Positions 1 through 7,348 of a stretch of DNA of 64,000 bases are shown piece by piece (positions within the stretch are counted from its first letter, which is position 1; every line of letters begins with the position of its first letter). Under the pieces are notes generated by a model, which saw nothing but the letters and a program-made list of their open reading frames with translations, searched no databases and was not told where the DNA came from. Source of the stretch: Neolewinella agarilytica (GTDB lineage: Bacteria > Bacteroidota > Bacteroidia > Chitinophagales > Saprospiraceae); contig NZ_FOFB01000032.1 in the NCBI RefSeq assembly GCF_900110645.1, forward strand, positions 1 through 64,000, read 5' to 3'. The position numbers were made by a program, and so were the translations under genes.

Positions 1-62
1 GTTTCTCAAAAGATTTTGATAATCATGTATCGGCAATCCGTTATTTCATATGGAAGCGAAAC

Positions 63-470
63 CTAGCTTCTCACCCTTACATTTGATACACCGCCATGGT
101 CTGAAACGTACAACCCGAGGTGGTCGAGCAACTCACAAACACAAAGAGAATCGGAAAGTACTTTCTGAACGATCAAGCTTTTAATTTTCGAGTGAATACC
201 GTTATCGTACGGCATACGAAAATCTTCACGACGATCATTACCTATAAGATAAATCAATGTATCACATCCTTTCTCGTTGACCACTTCGATCATTCTGAAA
301 GCAAGTGCAGTATCGGAAGCTATTGGGATATTTCTGTACCCTGCGGTATTTTGCTCAGCTCTGAGTTTATAATCCATCGTTTCTTGAGCAAAGACAAGGC
401 TATTACAGTAAGCAGTAATGAAAACCAAAAAAAAGAACCGGATAAGGAAGGGTTGTAAATGTCTTTTCAT
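63..470 (-). CDS. Hypothetical secreted protein, 135 aa
   Basis: I do not recognise this protein. Its first 28 residues form a clear signal peptide (a basic start MKRHLQ, a hydrophobic stretch, and LVFAQ as a likely cleavage point of the A-Q type common in Bacteroidota). The mature part is about 105 residues and has three cysteines, including a C-V-C motif near residue 111. Its ATG overlaps the stop codon of the upstream gene by 4 bases, so the two are probably translationally coupled and share whatever controls the upstream gene. The location is periplasmic or extracellular by inference; function unknown. Confidence 0.65.
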   Translation of the reverse strand: MKRHLQPFLIRFFFLVFITAYCNSLVFAQETMDYKLRAEQNTAGYRNIPIASDTALAFRMIEVVNEKGCDTLIYLIGNDRREDFRMPYDNGIHSKIKSLIVQKVLSDSLCVCELLDHLGLYVSDHGGVSNVRVRS

Positions 471-1024
471 GGTGTTACGAAAATTTGATTATTGGGGAGA
501 ACGGCTTGATTGAACACCAGAAATTGCAAGGGAATATTATTCGGAAAACGATTCCCTCCCCGTTTAATCAAAACTCGTAGATTGTTGGATTGGATTAGCC
601 AAGGCCCTGCTGAAGAGGTATTAGAAACCGCAATAGAATCATACATATAAGGTACACTAGCAAATTTTAGCGTCCAGAAAACATCACCGGTCGAATCTGG
701 CCTTGGAACTATTTCATAAGCATTAACCACCGATGTATCTGCCATACTTAGGGAGTCAATAATGATTTGGCCGTTAGCCCGGTAATTATTACTTTGACCT
801 GCAACAACAGTGTCAATATTATCTACAATAGTATCTCCATCGGTATCGTTCAAATTGGCGACCGTGATCGCTCCCAATGAATATTCATCAGCATCCGGTA
901 CACGATCTCCACCAAACTGCCCATACAAACCATTGTGTATTTGAAGGTCGACTACGCCGCCGCATCCACAGTCTTGGTATTTGAAATCGCCAGATAAATT
1001 CTGTGCGAAACTGTTAACACTCAT
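467..1024 (-). CDS. Hypothetical secreted protein with out-of-register signal peptide
   Basis: I do not recognise the family. The mature part is rich in Asp, Asn and Ser, with a DTDGDTIVDNID stretch like a calcium-binding loop, and suggests a surface or secreted beta-rich protein. The listed start (ATG at 1024) lies inside the signal peptide. Upstream codons in the same frame continue it as RCVIFSLVCLFMSVNSFAQ, but that frame meets a stop at 1091-1093 before any normal start. An ATG at 1094, just behind a good promoter, is one base out of register because of the intervening 7-bp repeats. The gene may therefore be in an OFF state. It overlaps the next gene by 4 bases. Confidence 0.6.
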   Translation of the reverse strand: MSVNSFAQNLSGDFKYQDCGCGGVVDLQIHNGLYGQFGGDRVPDADEYSLGAITVANLNDTDGDTIVDNIDTVVAGQSNNYRANGQIIIDSLSMADTSVVNAYEIVPRPDSTGDVFWTLKFASVPYMYDSIAVSNTSSAGPWLIQSNNLRVLIKRGGNRFPNNIPLQFLVFNQAVLPNNQIFVTP

Positions 1025-1054
1025 AAAGAGGCAAACAAGCGAAAAAATTACGCA

Positions 1055-1094
1055 GCGACTTGCGACTTGCGACTTGCGACTTGCGACTTTTCAT
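1055..1094 (-). repeat. Five GCGACTT heptamers between ATG and signal peptide: probable phase switch
   Basis: Five perfect copies of GCGACTT (1055-1089) lie between an ATG (1094-1092, minus strand) and codons for a hydrophobic signal peptide. From this ATG the present frame reads a 26-residue peptide ending at a TAA in 1014-1016. The signal-peptide frame is offset by one base. Removing one heptamer, or adding two, would join ATG and signal peptide in one frame. This is the arrangement of a slipped-strand contingency locus; switching itself is inference. Confidence 0.7.
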
Positions 1095-1124
1095 AATAGG
1101 AATCTTAGTATTATAATGCTAGAA

Positions 1125-1132
1125 CAAACATA
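1125..1132 (-). promoter_or_regulatory. Putative -7 box (TATGTTTG) for the secreted pair
   Basis: On the minus strand TATGTTTG fits the Bacteroidota -7 consensus TAnnTTTG exactly. It lies about 31 bases before the ATG at 1094, giving a short leader. No clear -33 TTG is visible. Confidence 0.45.
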
Positions 1133-1173
1133 GTGAAATAAACGGGAAATAAAAATCACGACTAAAAGTATTT

Positions 1174-2391
1174 CTATATATTATTTCCAACCAAACCCCC
1201 TACCAACCCCTCCACTTCTTCCACTGTATTAAACCCATGCAAACAAATCCGCAACCGCTCCTCGCCCACGGCCACCGTTGGGGAGCGAATGCCTTTGACG
1301 AGCAGGCCTGCCTCCCGGCAGGCGGCCTCGGCCGCCATCACCCGTTCGTTGCCGGGCAGGTGGAGGATTTGTATCGGGCCGTCGGCCTCCGATAACAGCT
1401 GAGCCAGGCCCGCTTCGGACATCCCCTGGCGGAACTGCTGGATGCGTTCGTTGAGCAAAGCCAGTCGCTCCGCGTGCAACGATGTCATCCGCTCGTACGC
1501 CTGGGCAATGCCTTCCCATTGAGCGGGCGCCGGGCCGGTGGTGTAGATGAAGGGGCGGCAGGTATTGACGAGGTACTCCCGCAAAGCAAGCGAGCCCAGC
1601 ACGGCAGCGCCGTGGGCGCCGAAGGCCTTGCCGTAGGTAATAACGGTAGCAAAAACCTGCTCCTGCAGGCCCAACTCCGCCACCAGGCCGGCACCACCCT
1701 CCCCTTCGATGCCACCAGAATGGGCTTCATCAACTATCAGGTGGGCGCCATGCTGCCGGCACAGCGTCGCCATGTCGGCCAGCGGCGCCAGGTCGCCGTC
1801 CATGCTGAAGCGGCCTTCGGTGAGGACGAAGACTTGTCCGTCGGGCCGGCCGCCTGTCGCCAGCAATTCCCCCAGCGTACGCAGGTCGTTGTGCGGAAAG
1901 CGGATGGCCTTCGCCATCCCCAGCCGGATACCGTCGCGGCAGCTGGCGTGCATGAGCTCGTCGTAATAGATCGTGTCGGTGCGCTTTAGGACGGCGGAGA
2001 GCAGCCCCAGATTCGCCGTATAGCCGGAGTTGAAGACCAGGGCGGCGGGATGGCCGTGGTAATCAGCGATCATTTGCTCGACGGCGTGGTATTCGTCAGC
2101 ATCTCCCGAAATGGACCTTGAGCCGGTGGCACCGGACGGGTTCAAGGACCTCGAAGCGTCCCGGAGCGAAGCGGAGGGACCTTCGAGCGTCCGGGTGGCC
2201 ATCTCAGGGTACTGCGGCGCTCGGGTGGCCATCTCGGACGCTCGAAGGTCCCTACCGGGACGCTTCGAGGTCCTGGCCAGCCCCAGGTAATCATTCGACC
2301 AAAAGTCTACCCCATCGACCGAGCCCGCCAGCTGGCGGTAATTGCCCGCTGACCGAATTTTATCCAGCCTGTCCGCAAGAAATTTCTTCAT
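1174..2391 (-). CDS. BioF/KBL-like pyridoxal-phosphate enzyme with an in-frame palindromic insert
   Basis: A 405-residue fold-type I PLP enzyme of the 8-amino-7-oxononanoate synthase / alpha-oxoamine synthase family, which condenses an amino acid with an acyl-CoA or acyl-ACP. Visible landmarks are NDYLGLA near residue 35, GSRSISGD near 90, FNSGYTAN near 119, VDEAHSGG (cofactor-binding Asp and His) and TYGKAFGAHGA, whose Lys is the likely Schiff-base residue. Residues about 41-88, between NDYLGLA and GSRSISGD, are not family sequence. They are encoded by two palindromic repeat copies in opposite orientation and include RTLEGPSASLRDASRSL (67-83). The exact substrate is unknown; no other biotin genes are nearby. 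Confidence 0.85.
   Translation of the reverse strand: MKKFLADRLDKIRSAGNYRQLAGSVDGVDFWSNDYLGLARTSKRPGRDLRASEMATRAPQYPEMATRTLEGPSASLRDASRSLNPSGATGSRSISGDADEYHAVEQMIADYHGHPAALVFNSGYTANLGLLSAVLKRTDTIYYDELMHASCRDGIRLGMAKAIRFPHNDLRTLGELLATGGRPDGQVFVLTEGRFSMDGDLAPLADMATLCRQHGAHLIVDEAHSGGIEGEGGAGLVAELGLQEQVFATVITYGKAFGAHGAAVLGSLALREYLVNTCRPFIYTTGPAPAQWEGIAQAYERMTSLHAERLALLNERIQQFRQGMSEAGLAQLLSEADGPIQILHLPGNERVMAAEAACREAGLLVKGIRSPTVAVGEERLRICLHGFNTVEEVEGLVGGLVGNNI
2146..2192 (-). repeat. 47-bp palindromic element inside bioF-like gene
   Basis: Two similar 16-base arms, GGACCTCGAAGCGTCC and GGACCTTCGAGCGTCC, flank a short centre. Read on the gene strand it is identical over 47 bases to the copy at 3654-3700 and is translated in the same frame, giving RTLEGPSASLRDASRSL. 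Confidence 0.85.
2236..2273 (+). repeat. Second, shorter copy of the palindromic element, inverted
   Basis: A 38-base copy of the same element with a shorter centre, in the opposite orientation to the copy at 2146-2192. The segment between the two contains a direct repeat (TCGGGTGGCCATCTC type, near 2193 and 2221). The whole insert spans about 2128-2271 of the gene and keeps the reading frame. Confidence 0.75.
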
Positions 2392-2439
2392 CTCTATCCA
2401 TTAAAACCGAAGCCCTGAAAGCCACGCAGCGGCGTCTAA

Positions 2440-2460
2440 AGAAAACGCCCAGCGTTTTCT
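2440..2460 (-). terminator. Possible terminator overlapping the rluA-like stop codon
   Basis: A perfect 9-bp stem (AGAAAACGC / GCGTTTTCT) with a 3-base loop lies at the very end of the pseudouridine synthase gene on the minus strand. The downstream T tract is weak. Confidence 0.4.
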
Positions 2461-3163
2461 ACCACTCCGTCATCTCCGCAAACAGCTGCCACAATTGATC
2501 AATTTCGGGGATCGGTGCCTCGATCTTTACGGCTTCCTTCGTCACCGGATGCTGGAACTCCAGCTTGCGGGCGTGCAGGTTGATGTTGCCGTCCTGATTA
2601 CGCAGGCGGGAACCGTACTTCAGGTCGCCGTGAATCGGTGTTTTGAGCTGATCGGCCAGCTGTACCCGGATCTGGTGCGGCCGACCGGTTTCGGGCTTCA
2701 CTTCCAGCAATATGTTGGTCCCTACGCGACCCAGCAGGCGGTAATCGAGCTTTGCCATTTTAGCCCCTTTATGGCGGTTAGAATCAGCTTTGGGTACGAT
2801 TTTACTACGGTTCTTACTCGTGTCTTTGTAGATGTAGCCCTTCAGGCTTCCTTCAATCGGATCGGGCTGTTCTGTCGTAATGGCCCAGTAGGTTTTGGTC
2901 ACTTTCCGGTCGCGGAAAAGCTCCGTCATCCGCTTCAGGGCTTTACTGGTACGGGCGAAAATGATGACGCCGCTCACCGGCCGGTCGAGGCGATGGATGG
3001 AGCCCAGAAAAACGTCGCCCGGCTTGTTGTAGCGATGTTTGATGTAGGCTTTGACCCAGTCCATGACGGTCCGGTCACCGGTTTCATCCCCCTGACTCAG
3101 CAGGCCGGCGGGTTTGTTGACGGCGATAAGGTGATTGTCTTCGAAAAGGACTTGGAGATGCAT
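2459..3163 (-). CDS. RluA-family RNA pseudouridine synthase
   Basis: Converts uridine to pseudouridine in rRNA or tRNA. The start chosen is MHLQVLFEDN; longer reading runs into the heptamer repeats of the leader. The catalytic aspartate is in the family motif HRLD (GSIHRLDRPVSG, about residue 60 onward). LLEVKPETGRPHQIRVQLA is the second conserved block (KTGRxHQIR type), and the C-terminus has the usual HARKLEFQHPVT. At 234 residues it is a single-domain form without an S4 domain. Which base it modifies cannot be told. A TGACCTTTG promoter-like box lies near 3227-3240, with the heptamers in the leader. Confidence 0.9.
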   Translation of the reverse strand: MHLQVLFEDNHLIAVNKPAGLLSQGDETGDRTVMDWVKAYIKHRYNKPGDVFLGSIHRLDRPVSGVIIFARTSKALKRMTELFRDRKVTKTYWAITTEQPDPIEGSLKGYIYKDTSKNRSKIVPKADSNRHKGAKMAKLDYRLLGRVGTNILLEVKPETGRPHQIRVQLADQLKTPIHGDLKYGSRLRNQDGNINLHARKLEFQHPVTKEAVKIEAPIPEIDQLWQLFAEMTEW

Positions 3164-3171
3164 GGGAAAGG

Positions 3172-3206
3172 GATTCTTGATTCTCGATTCTTGATTCTCG
3201 ATTTTG
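3172..3206 (-). repeat. Heptamer array GATTCTT/GATTCTC, five units
   Basis: Five consecutive 7-bp units of the form GATTYTB lie 8 bases upstream of the rluA-like start codon, in its leader. The unit is the reverse complement (rotated) of the array at 3273-3308, so the two arrays bracket the divergent intergenic space as inverted copies. Confidence 0.8.
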
Positions 3207-3272
3207 GATTTGACTACCGCACGAGAAGGCACAAAGGTCAACATTTAAAACTATGTTTTCTCACTGGGGTTT

Positions 3273-3308
3273 AATCAAGAATCAAGAATCGCCAATCAAG
3301 AATCATGA
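3273..3308 (+). repeat. Heptamer array AATCAAG, containing the mqnD start codon
   Basis: Units AATCAAG, AATCAAG, AATCGCC, AATCAAG, AATCATG follow each other without gaps. The ATG of mqnD is the end of the last unit. Copy-number change here would alter leader length but not the reading frame. Confidence 0.8.
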
Positions 3309-4252
3309 ATCTTTCTCTAGGTTACAGCCCCTGCCCCAACGACACCTTCATTTTTGACGCGCTCGTCCACGGCCGCATCGACACCGAAGGGCTGGAATTT
3401 GACGTCCGCCTGGGCGATGTCGAGGAGCTGAATCAGCTGGCGCTTGCGGGGGAACTGGACGTTACCAAGCTGAGCTATCACGCCTTCGGCTACCTGACCG
3501 GGACCTACGCTTTGCTGAACGCCGGCAGTGCATTGGGGCGGGGCGTTGGGCCATTGTTGGTGACGGCGGATGCGAATTTGGCGCGGACGCTGGTGCAGGG
3601 GGAGGTTCGAGGAGCTGAGGGAGGTCGGACGCTCGAAAATTTTGCGCCAGACCGGACGCTCGAAGGTCCCTCCGCTTCGCTCCGGGACGCTTCGAGGTCC
3701 CTGGCAGTAGCTATTCCTGGTAAGCTGACCACGGCGAACTACCTGCTGGGGCTTGCCTATCCCGAACTGACGGACAAAACCGAGGTATTGTTCTCCGACA
3801 TCGAAGAGCGGGTGCTCTCCGGCGAGTTTGCCGCCGGGCTGCTCATTCACGAAAACCGTTTTACTTACCACGAGCGCGGCCTGCATAAGATCGCCGACCT
3901 CGGTGAATTTTGGGAAGGAAGCACCGGCCTCCCTATCCCGCTGGGCGGGATCGTGATCAAACGCTCCCTGCCGGAGGAGGTGCAGCAGACCTTCGATCGG
4001 GTGCTCGCCCGCTCCGTCCAGTATGCCTTTGACAACCCCGCCGCTTCAGCGGACTACGTCGCCGCCAACGCCCAGGAGATGGACCCCAAGGTGATGCGGC
4101 AGCACATCGCCCTTTACGTCAACGACTATTCGCTCAACCTCGGCCCGCAGGGCCGGGGGGCGGTGCGGGCTTTCCTGAAGCAAGGCCGGGAGCGGGGGGT
4201 GATTCCTCTTACTCCGGAGGTGTTTGTACCGCCGACTTCAGTCGGCGGATGA
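3305..4252 (+). CDS. mqnD: 1,4-dihydroxy-6-naphthoate synthase MqnD, with in-frame insert
   Basis: Enzyme of the futalosine route to menaquinone; it cleaves cyclic dehypoxanthine futalosine to 1,4-dihydroxy-6-naphthoate. The N-terminus LGYSPCPNDTFIFDALVHG and the blocks DVTKLSYHAFGYL, VAIPGKLTTANYLL, GLLIHENRFTY and GLPIPLGGIVIKR are characteristic of the family. At 315 residues it is about 30 longer than usual. Residues about 100-133 are an insertion in the loop before the VAIPG strand, formed mainly by the palindromic element (RTLEGPSASLRDASRSL at 117-133). The last residues (VPPTSVGG) and the stop codon come from another palindromic repeat. No other mqn genes are in the window. Confidence 0.92.
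   Translation: MNLSLGYSPCPNDTFIFDALVHGRIDTEGLEFDVRLGDVEELNQLALAGELDVTKLSYHAFGYLTGTYALLNAGSALGRGVGPLLVTADANLARTLVQGEVRGAEGGRTLENFAPDRTLEGPSASLRDASRSLAVAIPGKLTTANYLLGLAYPELTDKTEVLFSDIEERVLSGEFAAGLLIHENRFTYHERGLHKIADLGEFWEGSTGLPIPLGGIVIKRSLPEEVQQTFDRVLARSVQYAFDNPAASADYVAANAQEMDPKVMRQHIALYVNDYSLNLGPQGRGAVRAFLKQGRERGVIPLTPEVFVPPTSVGG
3654..3700 (+). repeat. 47-bp palindromic element inside mqnD
   Basis: Identical over 47 bases to the copy in the bioF-like gene at 2146-2192 and translated in the same frame. A partial half-element (GGACGCTCGAA, from 3628) precedes it, so the total insert is about 100 bases. Confidence 0.85.
4226..4252. repeat. CCGCCGAC-TTCA-GTCGGCGG palindrome supplying the mqnD stop
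   Basis: A perfect 8-bp stem with a 4-base loop (4229-4248). Related palindromes occur at 36634, 37375, 41635 and 45027. Here it encodes the last residues of MqnD and its TGA. Confidence 0.7.
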
Positions 4253-4287
4253 ACCACCTCTAATAAACAAGTTTGCATCTTCTTCCT

Positions 4288-5067
4288 ATGCGCCTTTTCC
4301 CTATTCTCTTCCTCCTTTTCTTTTTTTCCTGTCATTCCGGCCCGGAATTGAACGGACATTGGCACCTAATCCATAATCGAGATCATTCAATAGAGTCTAC
4401 AATCGATTTTCTTGACGACACCAGTTTCCTTTATCAAAGTCATCCACTCTATTATGGCGGCTGGGGAGGATATATTGACCGGGAGGCGCAGACGATGCAT
4501 TGGGGTGGTGAATGTATGATGGGCAACTGGCGCTATCAACTCGAAGCAGATAATCGCTGGGAGGTTTACTCCCTTAAGGATAACGATAAGCTGGTTGGCA
4601 CAATGCTTCCACACCCAGATTGTAGTGGTGTTGACGACTTATTCCTTGATTCGAAAATGGCTATTCAGCTTCCGATACTTACGGACACCTTGTCGGATCT
4701 TGGTTCTCCCGCCCTTGTTTCTTTCCTTTATGTAGGGCCCGTCAAAGAAGAATATCACGCTATTTATCCTAACGAGTGGTATATCTCACTTGGAGATAAA
4801 ATCATTGACTCAGACCTTTCAAATAATTTCTTGCTGTTTGACGAACAACACCGGGTAAAGCTACCGGAGAGATTACAAGAGAAAATAAAAAAACTAGTAT
4901 TTCTGGATAAAAACACACCGTTGACTGCACTAGAACCGATTATCAGACACTATTGTCAAAAGGGCTATGGCGAACTGTATTTAGCGGGGATTACCGCATC
5001 AGGAAAAGAGGCTCGGCTTGTTTACCGCCGGGAATCGCTCACAGCCTTAGAAGAGCGCCTGGAATAA
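4288..5067 (+). CDS. Hypothetical lipoprotein, 259 aa
   Basis: I do not recognise the family. The start MRLFPILFLLFFFSC gives a short lipoprotein signal with a lipobox-like FFSC, so the mature protein would be membrane-anchored through Cys14 or so. The next region (NGHWHLIH, DDTSFLY, GGECMMGNWRYQLEADNRW) looks like a small beta-barrel lipocalin-type fold. The C-terminal half resembles an ExbD/biopolymer-like domain (KEEYHAIYPNEWYISLGD and LTALEPIIRHYCQKGY), only as a weak impression. It stands alone between repeats. Confidence 0.6.
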   Translation: MRLFPILFLLFFFSCHSGPELNGHWHLIHNRDHSIESTIDFLDDTSFLYQSHPLYYGGWGGYIDREAQTMHWGGECMMGNWRYQLEADNRWEVYSLKDNDKLVGTMLPHPDCSGVDDLFLDSKMAIQLPILTDTLSDLGSPALVSFLYVGPVKEEYHAIYPNEWYISLGDKIIDSDLSNNFLLFDEQHRVKLPERLQEKIKKLVFLDKNTPLTALEPIIRHYCQKGYGELYLAGITASGKEARLVYRRESLTALEERLE

Positions 5068-5081
5068 GAGTGCTTTTCTGG

Positions 5082-5200
5082 CCCGGCGTAGGCGCTCCTC
5101 CGCGCGCGACCGGCCAAAGCCTACTCCGTACGCGATAGAACTAAGTAGCGCGGCTGAAATCCGCTTTGGCCGGGCGCTGCTGGAAGCAGCGTACGCCGGG
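5082..5200. repeat. 119-bp symmetric palindromic element
   Basis: Outer arms CCCGGCGTA (5082-5090) and TACGCCGGG (5192-5200) and inner arms GGCCAAAGC (5112-5120) and GCTTTGGCC (5163-5171) share almost the same centre (5141). The whole intergenic element can therefore fold into one long hairpin. It contains no gene and could be a MITE-like or REP-type element. Confidence 0.65.
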
Positions 5201-5248
5201 TAAGCTTTTCCACTTTAAAGCAATACCTTAGCAAAACGAAGCCCGAAG

Positions 5249-6016
5249 ATGAAAATTCATAACGAAGCTGACAGACAAGCCCTCGATCAACGCATCCAAA
5301 CCGAACTGGGGGTAGACATCAGTAAATACAGGGACCCTGAAGTGACGGAACGCCTCAGCGAACTGATCGTATTTCCGTTGTATGTGCTAAGCTGGACGAT
5401 TCGCCCCGTTTTGCTGGCCTTTGTTCTCTACCTGCTGGGGTTCTTTTTGCTGGACCTGGTGCACGTCCAACATCTGATATATGCCGTGTTGGGGCTGGTT
5501 TTGGCCTTGATCACCGGCTTATTCGCCGGCCTGTTTTACCTGACCATCCGCTTCCGATCAGACATCCGGGCCATCATGACTTATTCGATGGACATACTGA
5601 AGGGCATCGTACAGGATATGGATGCCCTTAATACCAGCACCCACGCGGGTAACCGGAAGGATGTGCTGCAGCTACTATTTCTGGGCACGATGCATCTCAT
5701 CACTATTCCCCTCACGTCGGACATCATTGGCAATAAGGTCCCTTTTATTGGCGGGCTGGTGGCCCGGCTCGTAAGGCGAGTCCTCACCGTGATGACGAAC
5801 CTCTTCCGTTTCGACAAAATCAATTTGGAAGAAGCCAAAATTGAAGCAGGTGGAGAAGGGAAAATTTTGCCCATGTACCTGGCCTCTGTCACTGGCTTTC
5901 ATGGTATTATGGACAAAGTGTTGAAGGTTGGCATCCGGGTTATACAGGCACCGATCGGGCTGCTGTTAGGATTCTTCGGCGTGCTGAGTTATTTGTTTAT
6001 TTATCTGATCAATTGA
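5249..6016 (+). CDS. Hypothetical integral membrane protein, 255 aa
   Basis: Not recognised. Two strong adjacent membrane segments lie at about residues 45-70 and 74-103, and a third at the C-terminus (about 230-255). Between them is a soluble region (about 105-225) with a hydrophobic patch HLITIPLTSDIIG near 150. The first 40 residues are charged (NEADRQALDQRIQTELGVDISKYRDPEV) and probably cytoplasmic. No catalytic motif is visible. The gene is flanked by the 119-bp palindrome upstream and by an acetyltransferase gene downstream on the same strand (about 64 bases). Confidence 0.6.
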   Translation: MKIHNEADRQALDQRIQTELGVDISKYRDPEVTERLSELIVFPLYVLSWTIRPVLLAFVLYLLGFFLLDLVHVQHLIYAVLGLVLALITGLFAGLFYLTIRFRSDIRAIMTYSMDILKGIVQDMDALNTSTHAGNRKDVLQLLFLGTMHLITIPLTSDIIGNKVPFIGGLVARLVRRVLTVMTNLFRFDKINLEEAKIEAGGEGKILPMYLASVTGFHGIMDKVLKVGIRVIQAPIGLLLGFFGVLSYLFIYLIN

Positions 6017-6056
6017 CGGGGCGGGCTTGCTTCACTTTGCTCAGCACCTTATTATT

Positions 6057-6079
6057 GCACCTGCGGTAAGCGCCCAAAA
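6057..6079 (+). repeat. Dispersed repeat, core GCACCTGCGGTAAGCGCCCA
   Basis: Copy of a family with related sequences at 12371, 12510, 22687, 34196, 34346, 41430, 48412, 55580 and 61949 (some inverted). It ends directly before the acetyltransferase ATG. Its upstream reading would encode APAVSAQ, which explains spuriously long start choices. Confidence 0.65.
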
Positions 6080-6080
6080 C

Positions 6081-6608
6081 ATGATCACTACTCCTCGACT
6101 CCTCCTCCGCCCCTGGCAAAAATCTGACCTCAAGGCCATGGCCGAGATCAACGCTGATGCCCGCGTGATGGAATTCTTTCCCTCCACCAAAACCGAAGCG
6201 CAAACCCAGGAATTCATTGATCGCCAGCACCTGCAACAACAGGAGCGAGGCCATTGCTATTTCGCGACGGAACTTCGCGAAAGCGGGCGACTCATCGGTT
6301 TTATCGGTATCTCGTATCAGGATTACGACGCCCACTTCACCCCTTGTGTAGACATCGGCTGGCGGCTGCATCCAGACGTCTGGGGGCAGGGCCTGGCTAC
6401 GGAAGGCGCCAAAGCCTGTCTGGATTTTGCTTTTGAGGAGCTAAAACTACCCGAACTGGTCGCTGTAGCCGTCCAGCAAAATATTGCTTCTACCCGGGTG
6501 ATGGAAAAAATAGGGATGCGTTACGACAGTTCCTTTGATCATCCGGTACTGGCCCACCGGCCAGATCTGCAAACCTGTGTACTCTACTACGCCAGGCCCG
6601 TTAAATAG
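6081..6608 (+). CDS. GNAT family N-acetyltransferase (RimJ/RimL type)
   Basis: Predicted to transfer an acetyl group from acetyl-CoA to an amine, possibly a protein N-terminus or small molecule. The start MITTPRLLLRPWQKSDLKAM is typical of the RimJ/RimL-like branch; a longer reading would only translate the dispersed repeat. The acetyl-CoA site is visible as RLHPDVWGQGLATEGAKA (a Q/RxxGxG/A-type loop), followed by VAVAVQQNIASTRVMEKIGM, the usual C-terminal block. The length of 175 residues is normal. The substrate is unknown. Confidence 0.85.
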   Translation: MITTPRLLLRPWQKSDLKAMAEINADARVMEFFPSTKTEAQTQEFIDRQHLQQQERGHCYFATELRESGRLIGFIGISYQDYDAHFTPCVDIGWRLHPDVWGQGLATEGAKACLDFAFEELKLPELVAVAVQQNIASTRVMEKIGMRYDSSFDHPVLAHRPDLQTCVLYYARPVK

Positions 6609-6625
6609 CTCTCGGCCGGCGCCGT

Positions 6626-7135
6626 TTACCATTCTTCCGCAAAAGCCTTATTGAAGATTTTCTCGTTCAGGTTTTTCGTAATTTCTTCCAGTGCTTCGTC
6701 TTGCACAGAGGCCAGCGTTGCCGTTGATTCAAAGTCGAAGAACTCCGTAAAATTCTGCTTCCAACCTTCTTCATCGGGGTTCCGCAGGTTCTTAAATTCG
6801 ATGGCAACGACGACGGTAAGGCGGTTAAGGGCTGAGAAGGCCGCTGTTTCGTCCCCCGGTCTTGCGCCTTCCGCAGAGACGCGAAAATCGACCAGTGTAC
6901 CGTTGAGTTCCAGATCCGGGGCCGTTTCGGTAATGGTTAGCCGGGCTTCATCCCGAACCTTGTTGCGCAAACTCTCCGTCAGATCGAGGTAGAGCGTAGG
7001 CGGAGCTCCTACCGCATTGTCGGTAAAATTAGGAACATAGGCCGTTTCCACCCCTTCCGGAATAGAGATACCCCGAAAGGAGTAGCAGGAAGTCAACAGA
7101 ATGGCTAACCAACAAACAAGTACAAAACGTGACAT
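6626..7135 (-). CDS. lptE: LptE-family outer membrane lipoprotein
   Basis: Likely the outer membrane lipoprotein that plugs the LptD pore during lipopolysaccharide insertion. The start MSRFVLVCWLAILLTSC gives a lipobox ending LTSC. The mature N-terminus CYSFRGISIPEGVETAYVPNF and the following DLTESLRNKVRDEARLTIT match the Bacteroidota LptE pattern. The C-terminal KNLNEKIFNKAFAEEW is also usual. At 169 residues it is normal. It converges on the acetyltransferase gene; lptD is not in the window. Confidence 0.8.
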   Translation of the reverse strand: MSRFVLVCWLAILLTSCYSFRGISIPEGVETAYVPNFTDNAVGAPPTLYLDLTESLRNKVRDEARLTITETAPDLELNGTLVDFRVSAEGARPGDETAAFSALNRLTVVVAIEFKNLRNPDEEGWKQNFTEFFDFESTATLASVQDEALEEITKNLNEKIFNKAFAEEW

Positions 7136-7212
7136 CAACATAAGCAGTGGAAATGGTAACTGCTAAACGCTATGAGCTTTCATTTTGTGGTCTGATCCTT
7201 CCGGAAGAGGCA

Positions 7213-7244
7213 TAAAAAATGCCCTACGAACTGAATCGTAGGGC
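7213..7244 (-). terminator. Rho-independent terminator for the Crp/Fnr gene
   Basis: A perfect 9-bp stem (GCCCTACGA / TCGTAGGGC, 7221-7244) is followed on the minus strand by ATTTTTTAT. It lies about 100 bases beyond the regulator stop codon. Confidence 0.7.
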
Positions 7245-7348
7245 GTAAAGGACGTACCGTCCTTAATTTCGGTAATTGGGAAAATTTTCAAATATGAGAG
7301 AGACACTAAACAAAAATTACACAATCATCAGCCTTCTAACAAGACATA

